NCBI RefSeq assembly: GCF_900168055.1 | Contig: NZ_FUYS01000004.1 | Location: 62,001-126,000 of the forward strand | Direction: 5' to 3' | DNA: 64,000 bases | Source of the DNA: Parapedobacter luteus | GTDB lineage: Bacteria > Bacteroidota > Bacteroidia > Sphingobacteriales > Sphingobacteriaceae | Shown here: positions 35,340-44,722 of the stretch, piece by piece | Layout: each line of letters begins with the position of its first letter | How positions within the stretch are numbered: position 1 is the first letter of the stretch | Program-made: the position numbers and the translations under genes | Notes under the pieces: model-generated | Database searches by the model: none | Told to the model about the DNA's origin: nothing | Seen by the model: the letters and a program-made list of their open reading frames with translations, nothing else

Positions 35340-38300
35340 TTAAAACCCTAAACTCACTCCGAACGTAAATGCGCGTCCCTGCGGAATCGAGTTCCGTTCA
35401 ATACCGGAAGCAATGTTTGAATTTCCGTTAGAGGATATTTCCGGATCTACACCAGTATAACCTGTAATTAAAAAGAGATTATTAGCTTGTACATAGAGTC
35501 TTAGGGAATTAATACCGCTTGCGCCAAATACCGATTGAGGTAACCTATAACCTAGGGTAGCTGTTTGCAGACGTAAAAAATCCCCTTTTTCTACATTAGA
35601 TTCTATTAGGAATGCCGAACCATTGGATACGTTATCACTATAGATTGCCCTCGGGATATCGGTGTTGGTATTCGTAGGAGTCCAAGCGTTTAACGCTTCT
35701 GTTGAATTATTCCAGACCCGCTGATCAAGCAAACCAGCCCGAGTACCATTATAAATATAATTTCCTCCTGAAAAAGTAAAATTGAGTGCCAAATCCCAAT
35801 TCCTATATGAAAGGTTATTGTTAAAGCCTCCGTACCAAGTTGGTATCGTATTTCCTAGCGGGACAGCAGCACCTGTAACCGACGAAGTCGGCACTGGCGT
35901 ACCATTCTCCACTAATGTATAAGAATTTGCACCGCCTAAATGTTGATACTGCACTTGCCGACCTTGATTATCGATAAAAATTCGACGACCATTCTCAGGA
36001 TTGACGCCAGCTGTCCTAACACCGTAAATCTGTGCAGCAGAGTATCCAACCTGAGTATAACTTGACAGCTCTAATGAACTAGTATATCCTAAAATTGGAT
36101 TCCCATCGCCAACCAATGCAGTAACTTCATTTTTCAACGTGGCAAAATTCAGATTAGTCGACCACGTAAAGTCGCCCTTTTGAATGGGAACGGCGTTGAC
36201 CGCAAATTCAAATCCACGGTTGTACATAGCGCCAACGTTTAATAGAATACTGTTTCCTGGAATACCTTTTGAAGGGGCTTGAGGAACTTCCAAAATCATG
36301 TTGTCAATATCCTTATTAAACCAGTTCGCTTCCAAGCTCAGTCGGTTGTTAAAAAACCCTAAGTCAAGACCAACGTTGGTTTGTTGACTGGTCTCCCACT
36401 TCAATTCATTGTTCCCCGCCTGAGAGTAAGAAATACTGGGCACACTGCCATAAATACCGGTTCCAAACAAATTGTATGCTCCATAATAACTGTTTAAGTT
36501 ACCGTTGCCGGTCCGGCCCCAACTTGCTCTGACTCTAAAATTCGAAACAGTATTTGCGATTGAGCCGGACTTAAAAAATTCCTCTTCAGAAATGGTCCAT
36601 CCCAAGGAAGCTCCTCCGAAATTACCCCAACGGTTATTAGCTGACAATGCAGAGTTCCCGTCCCTGCGGAAGTTACCACTCACAAAATATTTGTTGGCAT
36701 AGTTGTAGCTCACACTACCCAAATATGCCTCAAATGCCAAATCGTTAATGCTATTGCCACCTGCAGTATTCGTCAGGAAACTGCCTTGATACTGGTTAAA
36801 AAATGGATCACCCAAGTCTTGGCGTTGCCCTCCCCATCCCGCTGTACGCGTGCGTTGAACATCAGATCCGAGAACGATATTTAAATTATGAACTCCAGCA
36901 AAACTTTTCTGATATTGTAAAGTGTTAATCCAGTTCCAGTTATCTGAACGCACTTGTTGATTAAACGCGTGCCCGTTAGTAGCACGGCCGTCGCCGTTTA
37001 TCGGGTTCCAAAAACGGTGGTTTTCTGTATTACGCAAATCCCAAGTATACGAAGTCTTAAACGTCAGTCCATCAGCCAAATTTAATTCTGCGGCCATGTT
37101 TGCAAACAATCGATTCGTCTCGGAATAGTTTTTATCCAAATCGATCAGCACCTGAGGATTAGACCATTGCATCGCCACAAGGTTGGCTCCTCTTCCGATC
37201 GAATTAGCTTCGGTGTTATAATCTCCGTTCTCGTTATAAACCGGAACGTTCGGTGCCTGCGCCATTGCAATGCGCCCTAAACCAGAGGATGCGAAAGCCC
37301 CGCCAGAATAAGATCCACTGTTTGGTGCATTATTCTGGTTATTGGTATAATTAATATTAGCCGACAATTTAAGCCAATTAGTCGCCTGGTGGTCGATATT
37401 GAAGCGAGCACTTCTTCGCTTAAAATTATTAGCTCTTAAAAAACCATCTTGATCCGTGATACCTGCTGAAAAATAGTATACAGTTTTTTCTGAACCTCCT
37501 GAAAACGTCAGGTTGTGGTTTTGAGAAACAGCAGTTCTATATACAACATCATTCTGCCAATCTACATCAACTAAATTACCATTTGCATCTTGCGTTGCAA
37601 CAAATGCATTACGTGGAGCTCCGGTAAAATTAGGATTGACTTCAAACGCATTATCAATCGCAGCGTTCTTATATGCAATGTATTGCTCCGCATTCAGCAC
37701 CTCAGGAAGCCTTACGGCATTTGTTACACCAACCCATCCGTCATAAGTAACACGAGGGCGGCCTTGGCTTCCTCTTTTCGTAGTGATAACGAGTACCCCC
37801 GCTGCAGCCCTAGATCCATATATTGAAGCTGATGCCGCATCTTTTAAGATGTCGATTGACTCGATATCAGCAGGATTGATATCAGATAAGGGGTTATTGG
37901 TCGCCGCGTTTGAGGAAACATCCCCGGTCGAGATAGGAATACCGTCGACCACAATCAGAGGAAAGGAACTTAGGGAAATAGAGCTCAACCCGCGCACACG
38001 GATAACCGGTGGGTTATTCAATAAGCCATTGGGTTGAATGATATTAACACCAGCAGCCTGTCCTGTGAGCCCTTGGCTAAAGCTTTGCACAGGGCGATCA
38101 GCTATTTTAGAGCCGCTGACCGTAGCGGCGGCCCCGGTGAACTCCGTTCTCCGCTGCGTTCCATACCCTGTAACTACCACTTCGCTTAGCGCCGTGGCAT
38201 CCGTGGCCAATACCACAGTGATGTTGTTACTCGACCCTAACGTTACCGTCTGCGAAACATAACCAAGGTATCGAAATTCCAGCGAGGTCACAGACGCGGG

Positions 38301-38495
38301 AATATCGATAGTAAACGTACCCAAGTTGTCTGTTTGCGCGGCTATATTGGCACCAACGGCCAACACGGACACGCCAGCGATTGGGCTTCCATCGTCTTCG
38401 GCTGTTACCCTACCGCTGATTCTCCTGTCTTGGGCATACGCCGATCCGATCAACAGTATACCCAGCATAAAGAAACATAGTAATTTTTGTTTCAT
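35340..38495 (-). CDS. SusC/RagA-family TonB-dependent transporter
   Basis: 1051 residues. Signal peptide (cleavage after SAYAQ); a carboxypeptidase-regulatory-like domain at about 22-105 (ISGRVTAEDDGSPIAGVSV); a TonB-box-like stretch (EVVVTGYG); a plug with VNIIQPNG and SIDILKDAASASIYGSRAAAGV; then the 22-strand barrel ending in FTFGVSLGF, with the terminal Phe expected of outer-membrane barrels. It imports a ligand with SusD using TonB energy. A consensus promoter at 38863-38893 implies a leader of about 360 nt. Confidence 0.96.
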   Translation of the reverse strand: MKQKLLCFFMLGILLIGSAYAQDRRISGRVTAEDDGSPIAGVSVLAVGANIAAQTDNLGTFTIDIPASVTSLEFRYLGYVSQTVTLGSSNNITVVLATDATALSEVVVTGYGTQRRTEFTGAAATVSGSKIADRPVQSFSQGLTGQAAGVNIIQPNGLLNNPPVIRVRGLSSISLSSFPLIVVDGIPISTGDVSSNAATNNPLSDINPADIESIDILKDAASASIYGSRAAAGVLVITTKRGSQGRPRVTYDGWVGVTNAVRLPEVLNAEQYIAYKNAAIDNAFEVNPNFTGAPRNAFVATQDANGNLVDVDWQNDVVYRTAVSQNHNLTFSGGSEKTVYYFSAGITDQDGFLRANNFKRRSARFNIDHQATNWLKLSANINYTNNQNNAPNSGSYSGGAFASSGLGRIAMAQAPNVPVYNENGDYNTEANSIGRGANLVAMQWSNPQVLIDLDKNYSETNRLFANMAAELNLADGLTFKTSYTWDLRNTENHRFWNPINGDGRATNGHAFNQQVRSDNWNWINTLQYQKSFAGVHNLNIVLGSDVQRTRTAGWGGQRQDLGDPFFNQYQGSFLTNTAGGNSINDLAFEAYLGSVSYNYANKYFVSGNFRRDGNSALSANNRWGNFGGASLGWTISEEEFFKSGSIANTVSNFRVRASWGRTGNGNLNSYYGAYNLFGTGIYGSVPSISYSQAGNNELKWETSQQTNVGLDLGFFNNRLSLEANWFNKDIDNMILEVPQAPSKGIPGNSILLNVGAMYNRGFEFAVNAVPIQKGDFTWSTNLNFATLKNEVTALVGDGNPILGYTSSLELSSYTQVGYSAAQIYGVRTAGVNPENGRRIFIDNQGRQVQYQHLGGANSYTLVENGTPVPTSSVTGAAVPLGNTIPTWYGGFNNNLSYRNWDLALNFTFSGGNYIYNGTRAGLLDQRVWNNSTEALNAWTPTNTNTDIPRAIYSDNVSNGSAFLIESNVEKGDFLRLQTATLGYRLPQSVFGASGINSLRLYVQANNLFLITGYTGVDPEISSNGNSNIASGIERNSIPQGRAFTFGVSLGF

Positions 38496-38862
38496 GTGTT
38501 TGTGAATTTGGTTAAAAAAATAAAGAATTAATTTTTAGAAGTCGGTATAAAGGCAAACCCAACCTATCGTTAATCGGATGGCGCCCATATACCTATCTTA
38601 CTCACCAGGTTTAACAATAAGGGAATAAAATCTTAATTGAAAAAAAGCCTTGACAGCCCTAATTAATATCATGGTTGATACCATCCTTTCCAACATTGCA
38701 CTTTACGTTTGAAACACCCTGCTAAACCACAAAATCTGGCATGAATCATTTGCCGATTGATTGAATCCGTTAATATCAATCAAGCCTACAAACTAAATCA
38801 ACAAAACCGATACAATGCGTTCAATAAGGTGTTTTATGTGTGTCTTAATTCTATCGCTGCGT

Positions 38863-38893
38863 CAAAAATACAATGTTCAACCATTTAAACAAA
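38863..38893 (-). promoter_or_regulatory. Promoter of susC-susD
   Basis: On the minus strand TTTG (38893-38890), 19 nt, TATTTTTG (38870-38863): exact consensus. The susC ATG is 368 nt downstream of the -7 element. Confidence 0.6.
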
Positions 38894-38937
38894 TTTTTCA
38901 GCAAAAAATGTTAAAAAAAGTTAATCTTTTATTAGCA

Positions 38938-38964
38938 TTGCGCTCAAAGAAATTGCTACTTTCG
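38938..38964 (+). promoter_or_regulatory. Promoter of the LapA-like gene
   Basis: TTG (38938-38940), 16 nt, TACTTTCG (38957-38964): -7 element with one mismatch to TAnnTTTG, 26 nt before the ATG at 38990. Confidence 0.5.
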
Positions 38965-38989
38965 TCATAAAATCCTTCAAAAAGCAAAC

Positions 38990-39265
38990 ATGCGTGCAAA
39001 AACCATCATTATCATCATCATAACCGTCTTGGTTACGGTGATTCTCATGAAAAACATGGACGAGGTCAACTTCTGGATATTCGGCACGCGAAGTGTCCCC
39101 AAGTTAGCCGTACTCGGTATCATGTTTTTTATCGGTGCTGTGGTAGGTTTTCTGCTTGGCCGGCCTCGGAAAAAGCAACAAACCGAAAAAACGGACCAGC
39201 AAATCAGCCCGACGTTTGAAGCTAAAAAACCGCTGGATCCCGCGGATGAGGACTACATCAATTAA
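38990..39265 (+). CDS. LapA/DUF1049-like small inner-membrane protein
   Basis: 91 residues with two hydrophobic helices (IIIIIITVLVTVILM and LAVLGIMFFIGAVVGFLLG) joined by a short loop (NMDEVNFWIFGTRSVP), then a polar basic-acidic tail. This is the layout of the LapA domain family, which in enterobacteria helps lipopolysaccharide assembly and envelope regulation. The role here is inferred from family. Its 3' end overlaps the convergent kinase gene by 8 nt. Confidence 0.72.
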   Translation: MRAKTIIIIIITVLVTVILMKNMDEVNFWIFGTRSVPKLAVLGIMFFIGAVVGFLLGRPRKKQQTEKTDQQISPTFEAKKPLDPADEDYIN

Positions 39266-40532
39266 TGAACCGGAAAGACAGGTGATGCAAGCCGCCTTCA
39301 TACTGGTAGGCCACCCGGGCGTGGTAGCGCTGGGCTATTGCATTGACCACGGCCAAACCGAGTCCTGTGGATGACGCGTGGTCCGTTGGTCGATAAAAAC
39401 GGGTAAATAACTTGTCTGTTTCCAAGGGTTGCGCGCGGCCGGTATTGGCTATTTCAAAACCATTATCAGTCACCCTGACCCGGATACTTCCCCCATCGTG
39501 GTTATGCACGATTGCGTTTTTCAATAAGTTAGCTATCAAAACGTCTGCCAAGTCGACATTGAACAACACGTTCAATTGAGCTTCCTCTCGGATTTCCAAG
39601 TTGATGCGCTTGTATTGCAGCAGTTCGCCGAAGTCTTCGATTTGCTGTCGCAGACGCGCGTTGAAATCGACCCGCTCTTCCTTGGAAAACTGTTGGTTTT
39701 CTATTTTTGAAAGGAGCAGCAACGATTTATTGAGCCTGGTCATCCGCTCAAGGTGTTGGATAGCATTGGCCAGCAGCTGTACCTGGGCGTCTTCGCCCTG
39801 AACTTGCTCAAGCAATAATTCCAGTTTATTAAGCGCAATCGCCAAGGGAGTCTGCAACTCGTGCGAAACGTTTTCAATAAATTGTTTTTGATTCTGGAAA
39901 ACAGCAATATTGGCCTTAAGCAATGCTGCCACCGTATCGTTCATATCCCGGAATTCCGTTACCCGCGTTTGCGGCGGGCTGAATACGTTATCTTCCCCAA
40001 GCTTGAATCCGCGGAGTTCGTTTTGCAGTTGATAAAATGGTCGCCATATTTTCCGCAACACCCAATTGTTGATGATAAATGCGCTGGCAATAACCGCAAG
40101 ATACAGCCAAAGCAACGCATGCAACAGATCAGCCACCAAATCGTCCTCCTCCACCATCGAAGCAATAATTTTGAGCTCATAGTACCGGTCGTTCCTGGTC
40201 GAAAAATAGGTGGTAAGCATGCGCACAGTTTCGAACTCTTCTTCATACTCCATATACATGGCTGTATCCTTAAACACTTCGGTAGCCCGCAATGCCCACT
40301 CGCGCTTTATGGGCCGTATGGCGTAATTACTTTCTCCAAAGTTTCGCTTATTCAACAACGAAGTGTCCTGATGCGCTTTTTTGATAATCAAGATTTTATA
40401 ATTCTCCAAGCCGTCATCAATGCTGTCATACACCTCATCCATCATGCTGAAATAAAAAACCACCGCCCATATGCTTAAAATGAAAATCAGCGAAGCCGAC
40501 AAATATAACAGCGTGTGGTTGAGCAGTTTCAT
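39258..40532 (-). CDS. Sensor histidine kinase
   Basis: 424 residues. Two membrane helices (about 7-30 and 140-160) enclose a periplasmic sensor domain of some 110 residues, followed by a HAMP-like linker. The dimerisation/phosphoacceptor motif ENVSHELQTPLAI has the His near residue 221. The ATPase domain has an N box (LLKNAIVHNHDGG), and a G box STGLGLAVV. It is next to its OmpR-type partner, with no gap. The stimulus is unknown; the adjacent His-rich lipoprotein hints at metal or envelope stress. Confidence 0.93.
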   Translation of the reverse strand: MKLLNHTLLYLSASLIFILSIWAVVFYFSMMDEVYDSIDDGLENYKILIIKKAHQDTSLLNKRNFGESNYAIRPIKREWALRATEVFKDTAMYMEYEEEFETVRMLTTYFSTRNDRYYELKIIASMVEEDDLVADLLHALLWLYLAVIASAFIINNWVLRKIWRPFYQLQNELRGFKLGEDNVFSPPQTRVTEFRDMNDTVAALLKANIAVFQNQKQFIENVSHELQTPLAIALNKLELLLEQVQGEDAQVQLLANAIQHLERMTRLNKSLLLLSKIENQQFSKEERVDFNARLRQQIEDFGELLQYKRINLEIREEAQLNVLFNVDLADVLIANLLKNAIVHNHDGGSIRVRVTDNGFEIANTGRAQPLETDKLFTRFYRPTDHASSTGLGLAVVNAIAQRYHARVAYQYEGGLHHLSFRFIN

Positions 40533-41207
40533 TTAGACGGTTAGCTTATAACCTACACCATAGATAGCCTGTATCTCCAGATTCGCACCATGTTCTTTCA
40601 ATTTTTTACGTAGGTTCTTGATCTGCGAATAAATAAAATCGAAATTATCTGCATTGTCAATATGGTCGCCCCAGACGTGTTCGGCCAGGGCGGATTTATA
40701 GATAAGCCTGTTTTTATTGACGATGAAAAAAGCCAAGATGTCAAACTCTTTTCGATTAAGGTGGATATCGTTACCGTCGACACGGAGCACCCGGCCATCA
40801 AAGTCCAACTCCATATTGTTCAGCGCGATCACGTTGCGCCCGCCCAAGGCCTTTCGGCGCAGTACGGCCTTAATGCGGGCATTCAATTCGGCCAGGTGAA
40901 AAGGTTTGGTCAAGTAATCGTCAGCGCCGAGTTCAAGCCCTTCCAATTTGTCGTCCAACGAATCTTTGGCCGAAATGATAATGACATTGTCCCGCTTTTG
41001 TTTCGATTTGAGGACCTCAAGCAAACTAAGTCCGCTTCCATCCGGCAACCCCACATCCAAAAGGATGCAATCATAGTCATACAGGGATACCTTCTCCATA
41101 GCCGAATGAAAATCGGAAGCAGTTTCCACGATGTACTGTTCTTTACACAAAAACTGCATCATGTTATCCCGTAATCCTTGTTCGTCTTCTACGATAAGCA
41201 GTTTCAT
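40533..41207 (-). CDS. OmpR/PhoB-family response regulator
   Basis: 224 residues: receiver domain with phosphoacceptor D51 (CILLDVGLPDGSG) and K101 (LTKPF), then a winged-helix DNA-binding domain (about 130-224: LNRKEFDILAFFIVNKN, ending IQAIYGVGYKLTV). It is the first gene of the two-component operon, with the kinase following immediately. Confidence 0.95.
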   Translation of the reverse strand: MKLLIVEDEQGLRDNMMQFLCKEQYIVETASDFHSAMEKVSLYDYDCILLDVGLPDGSGLSLLEVLKSKQKRDNVIIISAKDSLDDKLEGLELGADDYLTKPFHLAELNARIKAVLRRKALGGRNVIALNNMELDFDGRVLRVDGNDIHLNRKEFDILAFFIVNKNRLIYKSALAEHVWGDHIDNADNFDFIYSQIKNLRKKLKEHGANLEIQAIYGVGYKLTV

Positions 41208-41252
41208 TTCAAGTGTTTTTTATACAAGCCCCAGCGCGGGAGCTTGGGCAAC

Positions 41253-41281
41253 AAAAAACCCATAGGAATACGCCCATGGGT
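41253..41281 (-). terminator. Intrinsic terminator of the His-rich lipoprotein gene
   Basis: On the minus strand: ACCCATGGG, a short loop, CCTATGGGT, then TTTTTT; 9 bp with one G-U pair. It lies 27 nt after the stop of the 41308 gene and so separates it from the response-regulator gene. Confidence 0.85.
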
Positions 41282-41307
41282 GATATGATTGGTATGTCAA
41301 GTGCTAA

Positions 41308-41739
41308 TTAATTCTTCTTTTTCACCTCTTCCTTCACATCTTCGACGGCCTTATTGACTTCACTACCGACCTTCTTAGCCGCATTTTTTATGTCTTGAGC
41401 GGCCGCACTGGAAGCTTCCTTTACCTCTTCTTGGGCACTTTTGACACCTGCTTTTATACCTTCTTTAGCCTCATCGAAAGTCGATTTTGCGTCGTCTCCC
41501 AACGCTTCCGCCTTTGCGCCGATTTCATCGCCTGCTTTTTCTATACTGTCCATCGCCGAATCGATCTCTTCCCCTACCACATGATCGTGATGGTCATGAT
41601 CATGGTCATGGCCTTCATGGCCGTGGTCATGTGCTGAATGGTCATGGTGATCCGATTCAGCGTTTGATTGGCTGTTATTGCAAGCCGAAAACGCAAGCGC
41701 ACCTGCGAATAATGCTATGAATGCTATTTTGTTCATCAA
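41308..41739 (-). CDS. His-rich lipoprotein with long amphipathic helices
   Basis: 143 residues. Lipobox LAFSAC gives a lipid-anchored protein. Residues about 29-54 contain some 14 His alternating with Asp and Gly (HHDHSAHDHGHEGHD and similar), a likely Zn/Ni/Cu-binding stretch. The rest (60-143) is Ala/Lys/Glu-rich with an 11-residue-like periodicity, as in YtxH- and LEA-type proteins or apolipoprotein helices. The mature part has no Cys beyond the lipidated one. It has its own terminator. Metal buffering in the periplasm is a guess from composition. Confidence 0.75.
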   Translation of the reverse strand: MMNKIAFIALFAGALAFSACNNSQSNAESDHHDHSAHDHGHEGHDHDHDHHDHVVGEEIDSAMDSIEKAGDEIGAKAEALGDDAKSTFDEAKEGIKAGVKSAQEEVKEASSAAAQDIKNAAKKVGSEVNKAVEDVKEEVKKKN

Positions 41740-41792
41740 TGTTTAATTTATAATAAGCACGCACAATATGCGTACCAATCCTAAAATTAGTC

Positions 41793-42674
41793 TTATTTAT
41801 AGATACTTTTTTTCGCTGCCTCCAACGTATTTTTCAGCAACCCCACGATGGTCATCAGCCCTACCCCACCCGGTACCGGCGTGATCCATGACGCCAGCGG
41901 GGCAACGCGCTCAAAGTCGACATCCCCATACAGTTTATATCCCGATTTGGTTTCGCTGCTGATTTCGCGATTGATGCCTACATCGATGACGATGGCGCCT
42001 TCTTTAACCATATCGGCCGTGATGAAGTGCTTTTTTCCTATGGCCGCTACCACAATGTCGGCTCGCCTCACCTCATCTTTGATATTTTTTGTCCGGCTAT
42101 GGGTCAGTGTCACGGTGCAATTGCCGGGACTGGCATTGCGGGCAAGCAGAATGCTCATCGGACTTCCGACGATATTACTGCGCCCTACGACCACCGCATG
42201 CATCCCTGCTGTATCGAGACCATAGTACTCAAGCATCAACAAAATGCCATAGGGTGTAGCGGGTATAAAGCAAGGGAGGTTGCGTTGCATCCGGCCGAGA
42301 TTGACCGGGTGAAAGCCATCTACATCCTTCCGGTAGTCAATTGCTTCCGTGATCCGTTCGGGATCAATGTGTTTTGGCAACGGTAATTGCACAATGATAC
42401 CGTCTACCCCCTCGTCTGCATTGAGCTCCCTAATCTTGGCGATCAATGAGTCCTCGGAGATAGTTGCCGGATAGTGGATATTGGTCGATTCAAACCCCAC
42501 AAGCTCGCAATTGCGCATTTTACTGGCTACATACGTTTCGCTTGCACCGTCATTCCCCACAAGAACCGCTACCAGATGGGGCTTCCTTCCTGTTGAAGCT
42601 AAAAACGCTGCTGCTTCTTGTTTAATGCCTTCTTTTATTTTTGCTGATACCAGCTTGCCGTCGAGTAATTTCAT
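41793..42674 (-). CDS. folD: Methylenetetrahydrofolate dehydrogenase/cyclohydrolase
   Basis: 293 residues, full length. Substrate site YVASKMRNCE (with the catalytic Lys), DGIIVQLPLPKH, DVDGFHP and the NADP site GRSNIVGSPM are all present. It interconverts methylene-, methenyl- and formyl-tetrahydrofolate in the cytosol. It lies 87 nt downstream of lepA on the same strand; the gap contains small direct repeats. Confidence 0.97.
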   Translation of the reverse strand: MKLLDGKLVSAKIKEGIKQEAAAFLASTGRKPHLVAVLVGNDGASETYVASKMRNCELVGFESTNIHYPATISEDSLIAKIRELNADEGVDGIIVQLPLPKHIDPERITEAIDYRKDVDGFHPVNLGRMQRNLPCFIPATPYGILLMLEYYGLDTAGMHAVVVGRSNIVGSPMSILLARNASPGNCTVTLTHSRTKNIKDEVRRADIVVAAIGKKHFITADMVKEGAIVIDVGINREISSETKSGYKLYGDVDFERVAPLASWITPVPGGVGLMTIVGLLKNTLEAAKKSIYK

Positions 42675-42683
42675 ATTGATAGC

Positions 42684-42745
42684 TTTAGGCTTTAGGCTTT
42701 TAGGCTGTATGTGCAGACAGGGAAGCCCATCGCTTACAGCTTACA
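42684..42745. repeat. Short direct repeats between lepA and folD
   Basis: Three copies of TTTAGGC (42684, 42691, 42699) and two of GCTTACA (42732, 42739), all within about 60 nt. The gap is otherwise non-coding. TGTAAGC, the complement of GCTTACA, also occurs once at 51586. Confidence 0.6.
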
Positions 42746-42761
42746 GCGTAAAGCAATCTGA

Positions 42762-44552
42762 TTAATCCAATTTCAAAACCGCCATAAACGCAGACTGTGG
42801 GATTTCCACGTTACCCACCTGGCGCATACGTCTTTTTCCTTTCTTTTGCTTTTCCAGCAGTTTGCGCTTACGCGAAATGTCCCCGCCATAACACTTGGCG
42901 GTCACATCCTTCCGCAATGCACGGATGTTTTCACGTGCAATGATTTTAGCTCCGATGGAGGCTTGTATTGCAATTTCAAATTGTTGCCTTGGCAGCAACT
43001 CTTTTAGCTTTTCGCAGATCTTTTTGCCGAATTCGTACGCATTGTTCCGGTGAATGAGGGACGACAGGGCGTCGACCGGCTCACTATTCAGCCGGATATC
43101 TAACTTCACCAAGTCTGATTGCCGGTATCCAATTTGATGATAATCAAATGAAGCATAGCCTTTGGATATCGTTTTCAGCTTATCATAAAAGTCAAACACA
43201 ATCTCACCCATCGGCATCTCGAAGACCAGTTCAACCCGATCTGCTGTGAGATAAGACTGGTTGATGATGACACCACGCTTCTGGATACAGAGCGACATCA
43301 CCGGGCCGACAAACTCCGCTTTCGTAATGATATTGGCTTTGATATAAGGCTCTTCTACATAGTCCAGCTTGCTTGGATCGGGCAAATCTGAGGGGTTATG
43401 GACAATGATTTCCTCATGGTCCTTGGTGAGGTATGCTTTATAAGACACGTTGGGTACCGTCGTGATGACCGTCATATCAAACTCCCGTTCCAATCGCTCC
43501 TGAATAATTTCCATGTGCAGCATACCGAGGAATCCACAGCGGAAGCCGAAACCCAAGGCTGCCGAAGATTCCGGTTCGAACACCAGTGAAGCGTCGTTGA
43601 GCTGCAATCGGTGCATACTTTCACGGAGCTCTTCAAAATCTTCCGTATCGACCGGATAGATACCAGCAAATACCATGGGCTTTACTTCTTCAAATCCTTT
43701 GATAGCCTCCTTGCTCGGACGGGCAACGTGCGTGATGGTGTCGCCTACCTTCACTTCACGCGCCTCTTTGATGCCGGAAATAATATAGCCTACATCACCT
43801 GTCCGTATTACTTCCTTAGGCACTTGATTAAGCCGCAATGTCCCGATTTCATCCGCAATATACTCTTTGCCCGTGGCAATGAATTTCACCCTATCGCCCT
43901 TGCGTATCTCTCCATTCTCCACTTTGAAATATGCCATGATGCCTCGGAAGGAATTAAATACCGAATCAAAGATCAGTGCCTGTAACGGAGCCTGCGGGTC
44001 GCCCACCGGGTGGGGGATCCGTTCAATAATCGCATCAAGGATATCCCTGACCCCCAATCCGGTTTTGCCCGATGCAGGAATAATGTCTTCCCGCCTTCCA
44101 CCGATAAGGTCGACAATCTGGTCTTTGACCTCCTCAGGCATCGCGCCGGGGAGGTCCATCTTGTTCAACACCGGAATGATTTCCAAATCGTGTTCCAACG
44201 CGAGGTACAAGTTGGAGATGGTTTGCGCCTGAATACCCTGCGAGGCATCGACGATAAGCAGCGCACCTTCACAGGCCGCAATGGAGCGCGATACTTCATA
44301 CGAAAAATCAACGTGCCCCGGGGTATCAATAAGGTTCAGCACGTATTCTTGTCCGTCTTTCACGTAATTCATCTGGATGGCATGGCTCTTTATGGTGATG
44401 CCACGCTCCCGCTCCAAATCCATGTTATCCAACAACTGGGCCTGCGCTTCGCGCTGGCTGATGGTATTTGTATATTCCAACAGCCTGTCGGCCAGCGTAC
44501 TCTTCCCGTGGTCTATGTGTGCAATGATGCAAAAATTGCGGATATGATTCAT
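42762..44552 (-). CDS. lepA: Elongation factor 4 (LepA)
   Basis: 596 residues, the family length. GTPase motifs [28 protein letters not shown] and NKMDLPGA; C-terminal LepA domain with [16 protein letters not shown]. It is a ribosome-associated GTPase affecting translocation and subunit assembly. It heads a unit with folD, with a -7 element at 44652-44659. Confidence 0.97.
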   Translation of the reverse strand: MNHIRNFCIIAHIDHGKSTLADRLLEYTNTISQREAQAQLLDNMDLERERGITIKSHAIQMNYVKDGQEYVLNLIDTPGHVDFSYEVSRSIAACEGALLIVDASQGIQAQTISNLYLALEHDLEIIPVLNKMDLPGAMPEEVKDQIVDLIGGRREDIIPASGKTGLGVRDILDAIIERIPHPVGDPQAPLQALIFDSVFNSFRGIMAYFKVENGEIRKGDRVKFIATGKEYIADEIGTLRLNQVPKEVIRTGDVGYIISGIKEAREVKVGDTITHVARPSKEAIKGFEEVKPMVFAGIYPVDTEDFEELRESMHRLQLNDASLVFEPESSAALGFGFRCGFLGMLHMEIIQERLEREFDMTVITTVPNVSYKAYLTKDHEEIIVHNPSDLPDPSKLDYVEEPYIKANIITKAEFVGPVMSLCIQKRGVIINQSYLTADRVELVFEMPMGEIVFDFYDKLKTISKGYASFDYHQIGYRQSDLVKLDIRLNSEPVDALSSLIHRNNAYEFGKKICEKLKELLPRQQFEIAIQASIGAKIIARENIRALRKDVTAKCYGGDISRKRKLLEKQKKGKRRMRQVGNVEIPQSAFMAVLKLD

Positions 44553-44651
44553 TCAAAATAACGTTATACGAAGCGATCGCATGGGACCTGCATTTCACCG
44601 CCTTTGGAAAGGCACCGGCATGAATGGTCCATACAAAACGACTTCAAACGG

Positions 44652-44659
44652 CAAAGATA
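44652..44659 (-). promoter_or_regulatory. Candidate -7 element of lepA
   Basis: TATCTTTG on the minus strand, an exact match to TAnnTTTG, 99 nt before the lepA ATG. No clear -33 element at the normal distance. Confidence 0.5.
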
Positions 44660-44691
44660 ATTTTTTGGCCGCATATTTTTCATGATGTTTG

Positions 44692-44699
44692 TACCTTTG
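44692..44699 (+). promoter_or_regulatory. Candidate -7 element of the GlxA-type regulator gene
   Basis: TACCTTTG, exact match to TAnnTTTG, 23 nt before the ATG at 44723. This position argues against the earlier in-frame ATG at 44624 as the start. Confidence 0.55.
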
Positions 44700-44722
44700 G
44701 TGTAAACAACGATGCGATTACC

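Larger units (their letters stand above)
38496..38989. other. 494-nt intergenic region: susC leader and divergent promoters
   Basis: It contains the susC promoter (38863-38893, minus) and a promoter for the 38990 gene (38938-38964, plus). Within the susC leader there are a 14-nt palindrome ATGGTTGATACCAT (38681-38694) and an inverted repeat TTGATTG/CAATCAA around 38757-38782. No open frame with coding character was seen, and no riboswitch family was recognised. Confidence 0.6.

Noticed and set aside
38496-38989. Riboswitch in the susC leader
   Set aside because: Inverted repeats are present but I cannot match any known riboswitch core; reported only as a long leader.
42684-42745. CRISPR-like array between lepA and folD
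   Set aside because: The repeats are only 7 nt, directly adjacent, without spacers and few in number; simple tandem repeats.
44624-44722. N-terminal extension of the GlxA-type regulator
   Set aside because: The earlier ATG lies upstream of an exact -7 promoter element at 44692, and the extension has no match to the DJ-1-like domain start.
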